Origin: an uncultured Prochlorococcus sp.
GTDB lineage: Bacteria > Cyanobacteriota > Cyanobacteriia > PCC-6307 > Cyanobiaceae
DNA length: 64,000 nucleotides
Direction of reading: 5' to 3'
NCBI GenBank assembly: GCA_902525585.1
Contig: CABZHQ010000004.1
Location: 1 to 64,000, forward strand
Position numbers and translations under genes: made by a program. Below are positions 53,795 to 64,000 of the stretch, piece after piece; the stretch's first letter is position 1, and each line of letters starts with the position of its first letter. The notes below the pieces were generated by a model. The model did no database searches, was not told where the DNA came from, and saw only the letters and a list, made by a program, of their open reading frames with translations.

Positions 53795-53882
53795 TTATTT
53801 GTTGAAAAGTTAAGAATAAAAAATTATATTTGTTAAATAAATTTAAAATTTTCGAGAAAAGAAAAAAATATTCAACAAATAA
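53795..53882. repeat. 12-bp perfect inverted repeat TTATTTGTTGAA (53795-53806) / TTCAACAAATAA (53871-53882)
   Basis: Read directly; arms 64 nt apart; a partial third copy ATTTGTTaAA lies between them. Confidence 0.9.
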
Positions 53883-53942
53883 AAAATTTTTTACACATAT
53901 TAATTTCTTCGTAAACTAAGTAGACAAACTATTTAATTAAAG

Positions 53943-53976
53943 AATTCCACAGTTCCCACATTAACTACTACTACTA
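53943..53976 (+). promoter_or_regulatory. putative basal origin unwinding unit: tandem DnaA boxes plus DnaA-trios
   Basis: AATTCCACA (53943-53951) abuts GTTCCCACA (53952-53960), TTAA spacer, then CTACTACTACTA (53965-53976), followed by AT tract. Confidence 0.6.
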
Positions 53977-54087
53977 AAGTTTTTATTTTATTATTTATTT
54001 TTATATTAGAAAAGAAGTAAAAAATAAATTTATTGAATTTAATTTACGAAAAAAGTATATTGTATTTGTAAAAAGTTCCAAATTCTG

Positions 54088-55245
54088 ATGGAAATTATTT
54101 GTAATCAAAATGAATTAAACAATGCTATACAACTAGTAAGCAAAGCAGTTGCTTCAAGGCCAACGCATCCAATTCTTGCAAATATCCTTTTAACAGCTGA
54201 CGAAGGAACTAATAAAATTAGCGTCACAGGATTTGACTTAAATTTAGGAATTCAAACTTCTTTTGATGGAACTGTTAAAAATAGTGGGGCTATTACTATA
54301 CCTTCAAAACTTTTATCCGAAATAGTAAACAAGTTACCTAATGAAACTCCTGTTTCTCTAGAACTAGAAGACAATACAGATAGTATCTTAATAAAAAGTG
54401 ACAGAGGTTCTTTTAACCTAAAAGGGATACCCTCTGATGAATATCCTAATTTACCATTTGTTGATAGTGGTACTTCTTTGAATATTGATCCTAGTTCTTT
54501 TTTAAAGGCTTTAAAATCAACTATTTTTGCCAGTAGTAATGATGATTCAAAGCAACTACTCACAGGTGTCAATTTTACCTTCAAACCAAATTATTTAGAG
54601 TCTGCTTCTACAGATGGCCATAGATTAGCTGTTGCTTTAATTGGTAATGAGGAACATATTGAAAATGCAGAAAACTTATCTTCAAATGTTGATGATTTAT
54701 CGGTAACTATTCCAACTAGATCATTAAGAGAAATTGAAAAACTAGTATCTTTGAGAAGCTCAGAAAATTCAATTAAGCTTTTCTATGATAAAGGCCAAGT
54801 AGTATTTATATCTTCTAATCAAATAATTACTACAAGAACTTTAGAAGGTACTTATCCTAATTATTCACAATTAATTCCTGATTCTTTTTCTAAAATTCTA
54901 AATTTTAATACAAAAAAATTAATTGATTCATTAGAAAGAATTGCTGTTTTAGCTGATCAGCAAAGTAGTGTTGTAAAGATTAAATTAGCTGATACAGATT
55001 TAGCTACAATCAGCGCAGATGCTCAAGATATTGGAAATGCAAATGAATCAATACCTGTTTCTTATTCTGGAGAAAATTTTGATATTGCATTTAACGTAAG
55101 ATATCTGTTAGAAGGTTTAAAAGTTATTACTTCTGAAAATGTAATTTTAAAGTGTAATATTGCAACTACTCCAGCTGTTTTTGTACCAGAAGATAATCTT
55201 AATTCTTTTACTTATTTAGTTATGCCTGTGCAGGTTCGTTCTTAA
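54088..55245 (+). CDS. dnaN: DNA polymerase III beta sliding clamp
   Basis: MEIICNQNELNNAIQLVSKAVASRPTHPILANILL; C-terminal YLVMPVQVRS. Confidence 0.97.
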   Translation: MEIICNQNELNNAIQLVSKAVASRPTHPILANILLTADEGTNKISVTGFDLNLGIQTSFDGTVKNSGAITIPSKLLSEIVNKLPNETPVSLELEDNTDSILIKSDRGSFNLKGIPSDEYPNLPFVDSGTSLNIDPSSFLKALKSTIFASSNDDSKQLLTGVNFTFKPNYLESASTDGHRLAVALIGNEEHIENAENLSSNVDDLSVTIPTRSLREIEKLVSLRSSENSIKLFYDKGQVVFISSNQIITTRTLEGTYPNYSQLIPDSFSKILNFNTKKLIDSLERIAVLADQQSSVVKIKLADTDLATISADAQDIGNANESIPVSYSGENFDIAFNVRYLLEGLKVITSENVILKCNIATTPAVFVPEDNLNSFTYLVMPVQVRS

Positions 55246-55246
55246 T

Positions 55247-55954
55247 TTGAAATTACCTAAAGAAATTTTATTAAGTGAATTATTAAATTATAGTGTTAAG
55301 GGTAATATGGTCCTTAATTATGGAACTGGTGAAAATGTTTGGATGCACCCTCCAGTTCACCGGATTTTAGGATGGTACTCTCGTCCTTCAAATTTTGATT
55401 TAAAAAGAAATGTTTGGCGATTAAATCAAATCACTCAAATAATAGATAATGAAATTTATGTCAAAGGTGATCCAGCTATTTCGGATTTAGCAACTTTAAA
55501 TAGGTTCCCAACTTTAATAGAAGCTAATCTTATAAATACAAATGGATCAAAAATAGGAGTCATTGCAGATTTTTTATTTGAAATGAAAACGGGAAAAATT
55601 AAATATTACTTAGTTTCTAGAACTAATCCTAAGATTCCGGGTTCTAGTAGATGGAAATTAACTATTGACAATATCAATGACCAACAACCGGGATTGGTAT
55701 TTTGTGAAAGTAATTCTTTAGATGATTTATCTTTAATAAAATCAAGTATTAAAAATGAATTTATGCAAAAAGGGAAAAAAATTTTTGATAGATTTGATGA
55801 TATGAAAAATATTGCATCTAATAGATTAGAGGAATGGCTTGAAGAAGATGAAGATATTAGCCAAGATTTAGATTTTAAACAAAAAAGTTTTTATAATAAT
55901 GACAGAACATCTAACACTTTTAGTGAAAAAAAAGAAGACGACCCTTGGATATAA
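55247..55954 (+). CDS. PRC-barrel-like conserved cyanobacterial protein
   Basis: VYVKGDPAISDLATLNR-like segment and KIGVIADFLFEMKTGKIKYYLVSRTNPKIPGSSRWKL. Confidence 0.7.
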   Translation: MKLPKEILLSELLNYSVKGNMVLNYGTGENVWMHPPVHRILGWYSRPSNFDLKRNVWRLNQITQIIDNEIYVKGDPAISDLATLNRFPTLIEANLINTNGSKIGVIADFLFEMKTGKIKYYLVSRTNPKIPGSSRWKLTIDNINDQQPGLVFCESNSLDDLSLIKSSIKNEFMQKGKKIFDRFDDMKNIASNRLEEWLEEDEDISQDLDFKQKSFYNNDRTSNTFSEKKEDDPWI

Positions 55955-55957
55955 ATA

Positions 55958-58297
55958 ATGATAAATCAAGAAAATAATGATCTGTATGATCTTAATGAAG
56001 CATTAAAAGTTGAAAATTTAACACTTAATGATTACGAAGAAATTTGCAAAAGATTAAAGAGAAAACCTAATAGAACAGAATTAGGAATGTTTGGCGTCAT
56101 GTGGTCCGAACATTGTTGTTATAGAAATTCAAAGCCTCTACTATCTAAATTTCCCACTAAAGGTAAAAATGTTTTAGTTGGACCTGGAGAAAATGCTGGC
56201 GTTATTGATGTTGGAAATAATCAAAAACTTGTTTTTAAAATCGAAAGTCATAATCATCCTTCTGCTATTGAACCTTTTCAAGGAGCAGCAACAGGTGTAG
56301 GAGGAATTTTAAGAGATATATTTACAATGGGTGCAAGGCCAATCGCAGTATTGAATTCATTGAGATTTGGCAACCTTGATAAATCATCAAATGTTGATTT
56401 ATTACGAGGAGTTGTATCTGGTATTGCACATTATGGAAATTGCGTAGGTGTTCCTACTGTTGGAGGTGAAATTGACTTTGATGATAGTTACTCTGGAAAT
56501 CCTCTAGTGAATGTTATGGCTTTAGGACTTTTAGAGACCGAGGAAATTGTTTGTTCCGGAGCTAAAAATGTAGGATCACCAGTGTTATATGTTGGTAATA
56601 CAACTGGCAGAGATGGTGTTGGTGGTGCTAGTTTTGCTAGTTCAGAATTAACCACAACGTCATTGGATGATAGACCTGCAGTTCAGGTAGGTGATCCATT
56701 TGTTGAGAAAAGTCTTATTGAAGCTTGTTTGGATGCTTTCAAGACAGGGTATGTAATTGCAGCTCAAGATATGGGTGCTGCAGGTTTAACATGCAGTAGC
56801 GCAGAAATGGCTGCAAATGGAAATTTGGGAATATCTATTGATTTAGATTTGGTTCCTTCTAGAGAAGATGATATGTCCTCATACCAATATTTATTATCTG
56901 AATCGCAAGAAAGAATGTTGTTTGTTGTTAAGGAAGAAAACATTAATGATCTTATCGAGAAATTTAATAAATGGGGATTGTATGCCAGTGTTATTGGTGA
57001 AGTGATAAGAACTAATGAGGTAATTATTTCTCATAAAGGTAATATTGTGGCCCAAATACCTACTTCTGCCTTATCTGATGATACTCCTGTAAATTTTCAC
57101 AATGTGATTAATAACCCACCCGATGATCTTTTAAATAAATGGGAATGGAAAGAAAATGATTTACCAGAAATTCATGAGCAAAAAATATTTTCATTGAAGG
57201 AAAATAAGAATTTTTCTTTTTCGGAAATCATCTTAAAACTACTCTCTAATCCATCAATAGCTTCTAAACGATGGATTTATAAACAATATGACTCTCAAGT
57301 ACAAGCAAACACAGTATTTACACCTGGAAAATCAGATGCAGCTGTAGTAAGACTAAGGGAACAAAATAAAAAAAATAAAAGTAAAGTATTTTCTGGTATC
57401 GCTGCTTCAGTCGATTGCAATAGTAGATGGGTTTCACTTGATCCTTTTAGAGGATCTATCGCTGCTGTTGCAGAGTCCGCTAGAAATGTCAGTTGTGTTG
57501 GTGCTGAACCAGTAGCAATTACAAATAATTTAAATTTTTCTTCCCCTGAGAGTGAAATAGGATATTGGCAGCTTTCATCTTCATGTAATGGAATTGCTGA
57601 AGCCTGTAAAGCTTTAGAAACTCCTGTTACAGGAGGTAATGTATCTTTATATAATGAATCAAAAGGTAAAGATAATCTTATTACTCCTATCAATCCTACT
57701 CCTGTTATTGGAATGGTTGGAAAGATAGATAATGTTGAAAAAGCTATAAGTAGTGAATGGAAAAATATTGAAGATCAGATTTGGTTAATTGGTTCTTCCA
57801 AATCAGAAATAAAAATTGCAGCTAGTTCTTACCTGGAATATTTTCATGGAGAAATTACAGGTCGGCCTCCAAAAATAGATTTGTTGGATGAAAAGTTTTG
57901 CCAGAGTTTTTTAAGAAAGGCTATTTTAAACAGTCTTATAGTTTCTTCGCACGATATAAGCGACGGAGGTTTAGCCATAGCTTTAGCAGAGGCTTGTATT
58001 TTGTCCGCAAGAGGTGCAACTATAGAATTAGATAAAGATTTAAATAGAGTTGATAATTTATTATTTGCCGAAGGGGGGTCAAGAATTATTTTCTCAATAA
58101 GTAAAATGAAACAAAATGAATGGTTTAATTATTTAAAACAAAATCAAATAAATTTCCCATCAAGTGTTTATGTAAAAAAAATAGGATACGTATCTAGTGA
58201 TACGCTGAATATAAAAATTAACGAAAAAAATATTTGCAATATTAGGGTTGAGGAATTAACCGAAAAATTTAATAATAGTATTTCAGATTACTTTTAA
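55958..58297 (+). CDS. purL: phosphoribosylformylglycinamidine synthase II
   Basis: [44 protein letters not shown]. Confidence 0.97.
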   Translation: MINQENNDLYDLNEALKVENLTLNDYEEICKRLKRKPNRTELGMFGVMWSEHCCYRNSKPLLSKFPTKGKNVLVGPGENAGVIDVGNNQKLVFKIESHNHPSAIEPFQGAATGVGGILRDIFTMGARPIAVLNSLRFGNLDKSSNVDLLRGVVSGIAHYGNCVGVPTVGGEIDFDDSYSGNPLVNVMALGLLETEEIVCSGAKNVGSPVLYVGNTTGRDGVGGASFASSELTTTSLDDRPAVQVGDPFVEKSLIEACLDAFKTGYVIAAQDMGAAGLTCSSAEMAANGNLGISIDLDLVPSREDDMSSYQYLLSESQERMLFVVKEENINDLIEKFNKWGLYASVIGEVIRTNEVIISHKGNIVAQIPTSALSDDTPVNFHNVINNPPDDLLNKWEWKENDLPEIHEQKIFSLKENKNFSFSEIILKLLSNPSIASKRWIYKQYDSQVQANTVFTPGKSDAAVVRLREQNKKNKSKVFSGIAASVDCNSRWVSLDPFRGSIAAVAESARNVSCVGAEPVAITNNLNFSSPESEIGYWQLSSSCNGIAEACKALETPVTGGNVSLYNESKGKDNLITPINPTPVIGMVGKIDNVEKAISSEWKNIEDQIWLIGSSKSEIKIAASSYLEYFHGEITGRPPKIDLLDEKFCQSFLRKAILNSLIVSSHDISDGGLAIALAEACILSARGATIELDKDLNRVDNLLFAEGGSRIIFSISKMKQNEWFNYLKQNQINFPSSVYVKKIGYVSSDTLNIKINEKNICNIRVEELTEKFNNSISDYF

Positions 58298-58344
58298 ATA
58301 TGAAAAACATTTCTCAACTATTAATCATTTTAATACATTAAGTT

Positions 58345-59805
58345 ATGTGCGGAATAGTTGGAATCGTTTCTTCAAATGATGTAAATCAACAAATTTACGA
58401 TAGTCTTTTGCTTTTGCAGCATAGAGGTCAAGACTCAACAGGCATAGCAACAATGGAAAATACTGTTTTTCACATACATAAGGTTAAAGGTCAGGTTAAT
58501 ACTGCTTATAGAACAAGAGATATGAGGAATTTAATTGGCAAAATTGGATTGGGTCATGTTAGGTATGCAACAAAGGGATCAGCAGAAAGTGTAGAGGAAG
58601 CACAGCCTTTTTATGTTAATGCTCCTTATGGAATTGTTTTGATACATAATGGCAATTTGACTAATACCAGAGATTTAGAAAAACAGCTATTTAATGTCGA
58701 CAAGCGGCATACAAATTCTTCAAGTGATACTGAAATGTTGTTAAATGTATTTGCGACAGAATTACAAGAACAAATTCATAATCAAGCATTAGAACCTGAT
58801 ATTATTTTTAATGCGGTTAAATCTTTACATAAAAGAATTCAGGGATCATATGCTTCAATTGCCTTAATTTCAGGACATGGTTTATTAGCATTTAGAGATC
58901 CTTTTGGTATTAGGCCTTTAGTCATAGGGAGAAGACTTTCATTAACCACAAAAAAAGAAGAATGGATGGTTGCAAGCGAATCTTTAGTACTTGAGAATAA
59001 TGATTATGAAGTGGTGAGAGATGTAGATCCAGGAGAAGCTGTTTTTATAAATCTTGAAGGGGAGTTTTTCTCTGAGCAATGTTCTGAAAATCCAATATTA
59101 TTTCCCTGTGCTTTTGAATATGTTTACTTAGCTAGGCCAGATTCAATTATGAATGGAATTTCAGTTTATAAAGCTCGTTTAAAGATGGGAGATTATTTAG
59201 CAGAAACAATAAAAGAAACAATCAATTCTGGAGATATTGATGTAGTTATGCCTATTCCTGATTCTTCTCGACCCGCGGCAATGCAAGTTGCAAGACAGTT
59301 AGGGATAGAATATAGGGAAGGTTTTTTTAAAAATAGATATGTTGGTAGAACATTTATAATGCCAGGTCAGCAAAAACGTAAGAAATCTGTAAGGCAAAAA
59401 TTAAATGCTATGAGTGCAGAGTTTAAAAATAAAAATGTATTAATTGTTGATGACTCCATAGTAAGAGGTACCACTTCAAAAGAAATTGTCCAGATGGCTA
59501 AAGATGCAGGAGCAAATAAAGTTTTTTTTACATCAGCAGCTCCTCCTGTACGTTATCCTCACGTTTATGGAATTAATATGCCTAATAGAGATGAATTAAT
59601 AGCTCATAATAGAACAATAAGTGAAATCGCCGATAAACTTGAAATTGATAACCTTGTATATCAAAGTGTTGAAAGTTTGCGTAAATCCATAATTGGTGAT
59701 TCTCCTATTAAAGGTTTAGAGATGAGTTGTTTTACTGGTGATTATGTAACTGGAACAGTAAATCAAGAATACTTAAACTGGGTTGAAAATGAATATAAAT
59801 CTTAG
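58345..59805 (+). CDS. purF: amidophosphoribosyltransferase
   Basis: [42 protein letters not shown]. Confidence 0.97.
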   Translation: MCGIVGIVSSNDVNQQIYDSLLLLQHRGQDSTGIATMENTVFHIHKVKGQVNTAYRTRDMRNLIGKIGLGHVRYATKGSAESVEEAQPFYVNAPYGIVLIHNGNLTNTRDLEKQLFNVDKRHTNSSSDTEMLLNVFATELQEQIHNQALEPDIIFNAVKSLHKRIQGSYASIALISGHGLLAFRDPFGIRPLVIGRRLSLTTKKEEWMVASESLVLENNDYEVVRDVDPGEAVFINLEGEFFSEQCSENPILFPCAFEYVYLARPDSIMNGISVYKARLKMGDYLAETIKETINSGDIDVVMPIPDSSRPAAMQVARQLGIEYREGFFKNRYVGRTFIMPGQQKRKKSVRQKLNAMSAEFKNKNVLIVDDSIVRGTTSKEIVQMAKDAGANKVFFTSAAPPVRYPHVYGINMPNRDELIAHNRTISEIADKLEIDNLVYQSVESLRKSIIGDSPIKGLEMSCFTGDYVTGTVNQEYLNWVENEYKS

Positions 59806-62243
59806 TCGAGAAAGTTTTCAAGTCTGAAACAATTTTCAAGGTATTCATTATCATCTAACTTTAAAAAATCAATTAAAAAGTTTGATTTGTTTGATTTGAA
59901 ATTTAATTTATTTAGGTCTAACCTTGCAGATTTATTTTTATTAGTTTCAATATCAAGGTAATGGTTACTTGCCATTATTTTGAGGAAGTAATCATTTTTA
60001 AGTTGAGTTTTTTCATTCAAATATCCCAAACTGTATTCATTTGAGCAGTAAATTTCATTACTATTTATGCAAAAGATTTTTCCTTGTTTAGATATTAAAA
60101 AAATATTTTCTCCATCATGAAATGTACAACAGGAAACGATTTTTTCAGTTGGTAAAAGTTTTGCAATTATTAATCCTTGGGATTGTTTAGAAGTTGGCGT
60201 TAAAAATTTATTTGATAAATTAAATTTAAAAATTCTTCCTATCGAGGTTAATATTATTAAATCTTTGCTTTCATTAGAAATAAAAGAATCAATTGTTTTT
60301 AAATTATTTTTTAATTTTGTAATAGTGAAAGATCTATTGCTTTTAATCATATCTTCATCAAATAAAACCTTTTTGAATCTTCCATCTGAATTTAATATGC
60401 ATAAATAATTTCTAGTTTCTTTATTAATTTTGTGAAAATTTAATATTTCACTAGGATGAATATTTCCAAGAATTTTATTATCTAATTTATAGTCCTTATT
60501 AATACTTGATTCCCAATCAATGTTAAATACTTTTCCCGTATTTGTGATTCCAATTAATTTTATATTTTTTTCAATATTACATATAAATTTTTGAATGTTT
60601 TTATTATCTATAATTTTATTTACAACCTCAAAGGATTTCTTGTAATTACCTAAAATCATCCTTTTTAAATAAAGTCTATTATCTATGTATAATTTTGTTT
60701 TTTTATTTATAAAGTCTTCTAAGATCTGATTATTAAGCGTTTTTAATTCTTCATTTTGATTTACATTTTTAATTATTTTTGTTTTACGTACAACATTATA
60801 TTTTTTCTTTAATATTAATAATTCTTCTATGAGTAATTTAAGTAATAATTCTCTTTCGTTCAATAATTTTTGAAAATAATTCTTTTTTTCTTCCAAATTT
60901 TTTATTTCGTTATCAATTTGATTTTTTTCTAGATTTGTTAATTTTTTTAGTGGCATATCCAAAACTGAATTTGCCTGTTTTTCACTTAAGAAAAAATTTT
61001 CTACTAATTTTGATCTAGCATGTACAGAATTTTCTGATTCTTCAATAATAGCGATCACTTTTTTTATGTTTTTTGTAGCTTTAGATAAACCTTCTGATAT
61101 TTCTAATTTATCAATGGTGTTTTTTAGAAAATAAAAAGTTCTTTTTCTAATTGTTTCTTCTCTAAATTCAAGAAAATAGTTGAGATATTTTTTAAGATTT
61201 AATTGTACAGGCTTGCCTTTAATTAAAGCTAAGAATATTGCGCCAAAGTTTGTTTGGAGAGTTGTTTTTTTATATAAATTAGAAATAACAAGTTCAGAAT
61301 TAGAATCTTTTTTTAGTTCTATTACAATTCTCATTCCATCTCTGTCGCTTTCATCCCTAATATCAGAAATCCCAATAATCTTGCCTGAATTAACAAGTTC
61401 TGCGAGTTTTTCAATCCAACTTGCTTTATTAATTTGGTAAGGAAGTTCAGTAATGATTATTGCATTCTTTTTATGTTTCCCTTTGCCTAGATTTACCTCT
61501 TCCGTATTTACAACTCCTCTTATCGTTAGAGATCCTTTTCCAGTTTGATAAAGTTCTTCTATTGCGCGACTATAAATTAATTCTCCGCCTGTAGGAAAAT
61601 CAGGTCCCTTGATAATGTTAGAAAGTTTTTTATCACTAATATCTTTATTTTTAACTAAGGCGATTAAACCATCTACAATTTCGCCTAGATTGTGAGGCGG
61701 AATATTTGTTGCCATGCCAACAGCAATACCTGATGAGCCGTTCAACAATAAAAATGGAAGTTGAGCTGGAAGAACATCTGGTTCTTTTTGGGAACCGTCA
61801 AAGTTATTCGAAAAGTTTACTGTTTCTGATGCAATTTCTTCAAGAAATCCTTTATGAGCTATGGGAGCTAATCTGGTCTCAGTATATCTCATTGCTGCCG
61901 GCGGATCATTATCCACAGATCCAAAATTTCCATGGCCTTCAAGAGTAGGATATTTAGTTGAGAAATTTTGAACTAGCTTTACTAATGCATCGTAAACTGC
62001 TTGATCTCCATGAGGATGGTATTTTCCAAGTACATCTCCAACAACTCTTGCACACTTCCTGAATGGTTTATCAGGAGTCAAACCTAATTCGTGCATCGCA
62101 AATATTATTCTTCTTTGTACAGGCTTAAGACCATCTCTTGCATCAGGCAACGCACGTCCAACTATGACGCTCATCGCATACTCCAAATAAGAACGTTGCA
62201 TTTCTTCTTGAAGCGAGATGGAAGTGAAGTTTGTCTTATCCAT
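59802..62243 (-). CDS. type IIA topoisomerase subunit A (GyrA/ParC)
   Basis: [39 protein letters not shown]; divergent Lys/Asn-rich C-terminus. Confidence 0.93.
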   Translation of the reverse strand: MDKTNFTSISLQEEMQRSYLEYAMSVIVGRALPDARDGLKPVQRRIIFAMHELGLTPDKPFRKCARVVGDVLGKYHPHGDQAVYDALVKLVQNFSTKYPTLEGHGNFGSVDNDPPAAMRYTETRLAPIAHKGFLEEIASETVNFSNNFDGSQKEPDVLPAQLPFLLLNGSSGIAVGMATNIPPHNLGEIVDGLIALVKNKDISDKKLSNIIKGPDFPTGGELIYSRAIEELYQTGKGSLTIRGVVNTEEVNLGKGKHKKNAIIITELPYQINKASWIEKLAELVNSGKIIGISDIRDESDRDGMRIVIELKKDSNSELVISNLYKKTTLQTNFGAIFLALIKGKPVQLNLKKYLNYFLEFREETIRKRTFYFLKNTIDKLEISEGLSKATKNIKKVIAIIEESENSVHARSKLVENFFLSEKQANSVLDMPLKKLTNLEKNQIDNEIKNLEEKKNYFQKLLNERELLLKLLIEELLILKKKYNVVRKTKIIKNVNQNEELKTLNNQILEDFINKKTKLYIDNRLYLKRMILGNYKKSFEVVNKIIDNKNIQKFICNIEKNIKLIGITNTGKVFNIDWESSINKDYKLDNKILGNIHPSEILNFHKINKETRNYLCILNSDGRFKKVLFDEDMIKSNRSFTITKLKNNLKTIDSFISNESKDLIILTSIGRIFKFNLSNKFLTPTSKQSQGLIIAKLLPTEKIVSCCTFHDGENIFLISKQGKIFCINSNEIYCSNEYSLGYLNEKTQLKNDYFLKIMASNHYLDIETNKNKSARLDLNKLNFKSNKSNFLIDFLKLDDNEYLENCFRLENFLD

Positions 62244-62320
62244 TAAAGCGCAAAATTGAATAATTATTCATTAACTAAATTAAGACTAATAGGTAAAACA
62301 ATATTTACCAGTATTGAACA

Positions 62321-63184
62321 TTAAGATGATTCGCTAATTTTGGATTTTGCCAGTTTTACATCTTTTTTTAGTTGTTCATTTTGTAAAAGAATTTCTGTAG
62401 AGGCCTGTAATTTTTCTCCCCATAACTGTTCTTTTCTATAATCATAATCAACATATTTGGGATCTTTATCCAAAGCTTTTTTTGCTAGCTGAATTGCTAA
62501 TTTATTATCTTGGATATTTATACATGAGGCTAGGCCTAGTAATGGTTCAGCATTTTCCTCGATTGAGATTGCACTTTCAAAAAGTTTGATTGCAAAATTC
62601 ACTTTGTTTTTTTCGAAATAAGCTAAACCTTGATTATTTATTGCTTGCCAGAAATCAGGCTTGATTTTTATAGATTTATCAAATAATTTGATAGCTCCCA
62701 AATAATTTTTTTCCATTAGTAAAATATTTCCTAACTGAAAAATAGCTTTGTAGTTATTAGGCTCAATCTTTATTCCTTTTTCTAAAGCATGTTTTGCTTT
62801 TGTCTGTTGGGAAATTTTTAAGTAAACATTACTTTTAGCAAAATATATTTCGCTAATATTTGAATTGAGCTGTTCTGCTTTATTTAGAGAACTTAATGCT
62901 TTTTTGTATTCTTTGCTAGCTATTTGTGCTTCAGCCAAAATCAACCATAGTTTTTCATCTTTTGCATTTATTTTTACTGCTAATTTGGCTAAGTTAAGAC
63001 TGTCTTCATATTGACCAAAATAAAGTAGTTGATATGCATTTTTGCCAATATATAAACTTTGCTTTTGTAAATTTTTTATTGTTGGAAAATAATAATAGGG
63101 AACTATTGCTCGAACTATTTCTATTTGAAAAAAATTAGAACATATCAAGGAGATCCAGATTGTTTTTTTTAAAAACGACTTCAT
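62321..63184 (-). CDS. exported TPR-repeat protein
   Basis: N-terminal hydrophobic segment and tandem TPRs (EPNNYKAIFQLGNILLMEKNYLGAIKLFDKSIKIKP). Confidence 0.85.
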   Translation of the reverse strand: MKSFLKKTIWISLICSNFFQIEIVRAIVPYYYFPTIKNLQKQSLYIGKNAYQLLYFGQYEDSLNLAKLAVKINAKDEKLWLILAEAQIASKEYKKALSSLNKAEQLNSNISEIYFAKSNVYLKISQQTKAKHALEKGIKIEPNNYKAIFQLGNILLMEKNYLGAIKLFDKSIKIKPDFWQAINNQGLAYFEKNKVNFAIKLFESAISIEENAEPLLGLASCINIQDNKLAIQLAKKALDKDPKYVDYDYRKEQLWGEKLQASTEILLQNEQLKKDVKLAKSKISESS

Positions 63185-64000
63185 ATTTTAATTTTTTTAT
63201 TCTTTATATTTGCTTGTATATTTCTTTTCCACATCCATGGTTTAATTCTTTTTAAGGTAGTGCCTTTCAGTTTTTCTTGCCACGTTTTATCATCCCAATT
63301 GAGGGACTCAATATTTAGATTGTTAATCCATTCTTTTGGTTTAGTTTCATGATTGTTATTGTATGGCACTGATTTATTCCATGGACATACATCTTGACAA
63401 ATATCACATCCTGCAACCCATCCACTTAAATTTTTTTCTATTTTCTTTGGAATAGTTTTATCTCTGCTCTCTATTGTGTGATACGCAATACATAGATCGG
63501 ATTGTATTACAAAGGGTTCTACAATTGCTTCTGTGGGACAATTTTCAATACAAATATCACATTTTCCACAAAGTGATTGATGAGGTTTATCTGGCATTAA
63601 ATCTTTTGTGAGAATCATAAAACCCAAAGTAAACCAAGAACCATTTTTTTTGCTTATTAAATTACTATTTTTACCTATCCAACCAATCCCTGCTTCCTCT
63701 GCCCATGCTTTTTCAAGAAGCGGAGAGGTATCAACGCATATTTTCCATTTGCAATCAGGAATTTCTACGTTGATCCATTTACCAATATTTTTTAATTTTT
63801 TGTGAATCACTTTATGATAATCTTCACCTTGTCCAAATTTAGCTACCTTCAGAAAATTGTTGTCATTGTTTTCTGAATTAATGTAAGTAAATCCAACGCT
63901 TAAAATACTTTTTGCATCTTCAAAAAGAGAGCTGATATTTTTTCTTTTTTCTGCTTCCATCCATTTCATTTCACCATGGTTGTTATTTGATAACCATCTT
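63181..64000 (-). CDS. queG: epoxyqueuosine reductase (5' end beyond right edge)
   Basis: CGKCDICIENCPTEAI and CDICQDVCPWN Fe-S motifs; frame stays open upstream as RWLSNNNHGEMKWMEAEKRKN to position 64000. Confidence 0.92.
   Translation of the reverse strand, partial: RWLSNNNHGEMKWMEAEKRKNISSLFEDAKSILSVGFTYINSENNDNNFLKVAKFGQGEDYHKVIHKKLKNIGKWINVEIPDCKWKICVDTSPLLEKAWAEEAGIGWIGKNSNLISKKNGSWFTLGFMILTKDLMPDKPHQSLCGKCDICIENCPTEAIVEPFVIQSDLCIAYHTIESRDKTIPKKIEKNLSGWVAGCDICQDVCPWNKSVPYNNNHETKPKEWINNLNIESLNWDDKTWQEKLKGTTLKRIKPWMWKRNIQANIKNKKIKI

Larger units (their letters stand above)
53750..54087. other. putative chromosomal replication origin (oriC)
   Basis: 338-bp AT-rich intergenic region immediately 5' of dnaN with DnaA-box-like 9-mers, a 12-bp inverted repeat, a CTA x4 tract and a long AT tract. 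Confidence 0.75.

Overview
AT-rich marine picocyanobacterial chromosome, most like a high-light Prochlorococcus (inferred from gene content, order and codon usage; no search was run). The window is almost entirely core housekeeping genes packed at high density. It spans dnaN, the usual coordinate-zero region of these genomes, with thrC-dnaN-PRC-purL-purF-gyrA/parC-TPR-queG to the right. I see no CRISPR array, transposon, prophage or defence island. The most interesting signal is the 338-bp thrC-dnaN intergenic region. It reads like a compact replication origin: two abutting degenerate DnaA boxes, a short spacer, four perfect CTA triplets (= 3'-GAT-5' DnaA-trios on the other strand), then an AT-only-like tract, all preceded by a perfect 12-bp inverted repeat. 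Other items worth a look: a T4-gp30-like ATP-dependent DNA ligase, a tRNA-Val only 16 nt upstream of an IscA-like gene, a sucrose-phosphate synthase lacking an SPP domain and overlapping an antisense small gene, convergent gene junctions that all overlap or have gaps of 10 bp or less, an unannotated pair of tiny ORFs overlapping by ATGA, and a divergent GyrA/ParC C-terminus.
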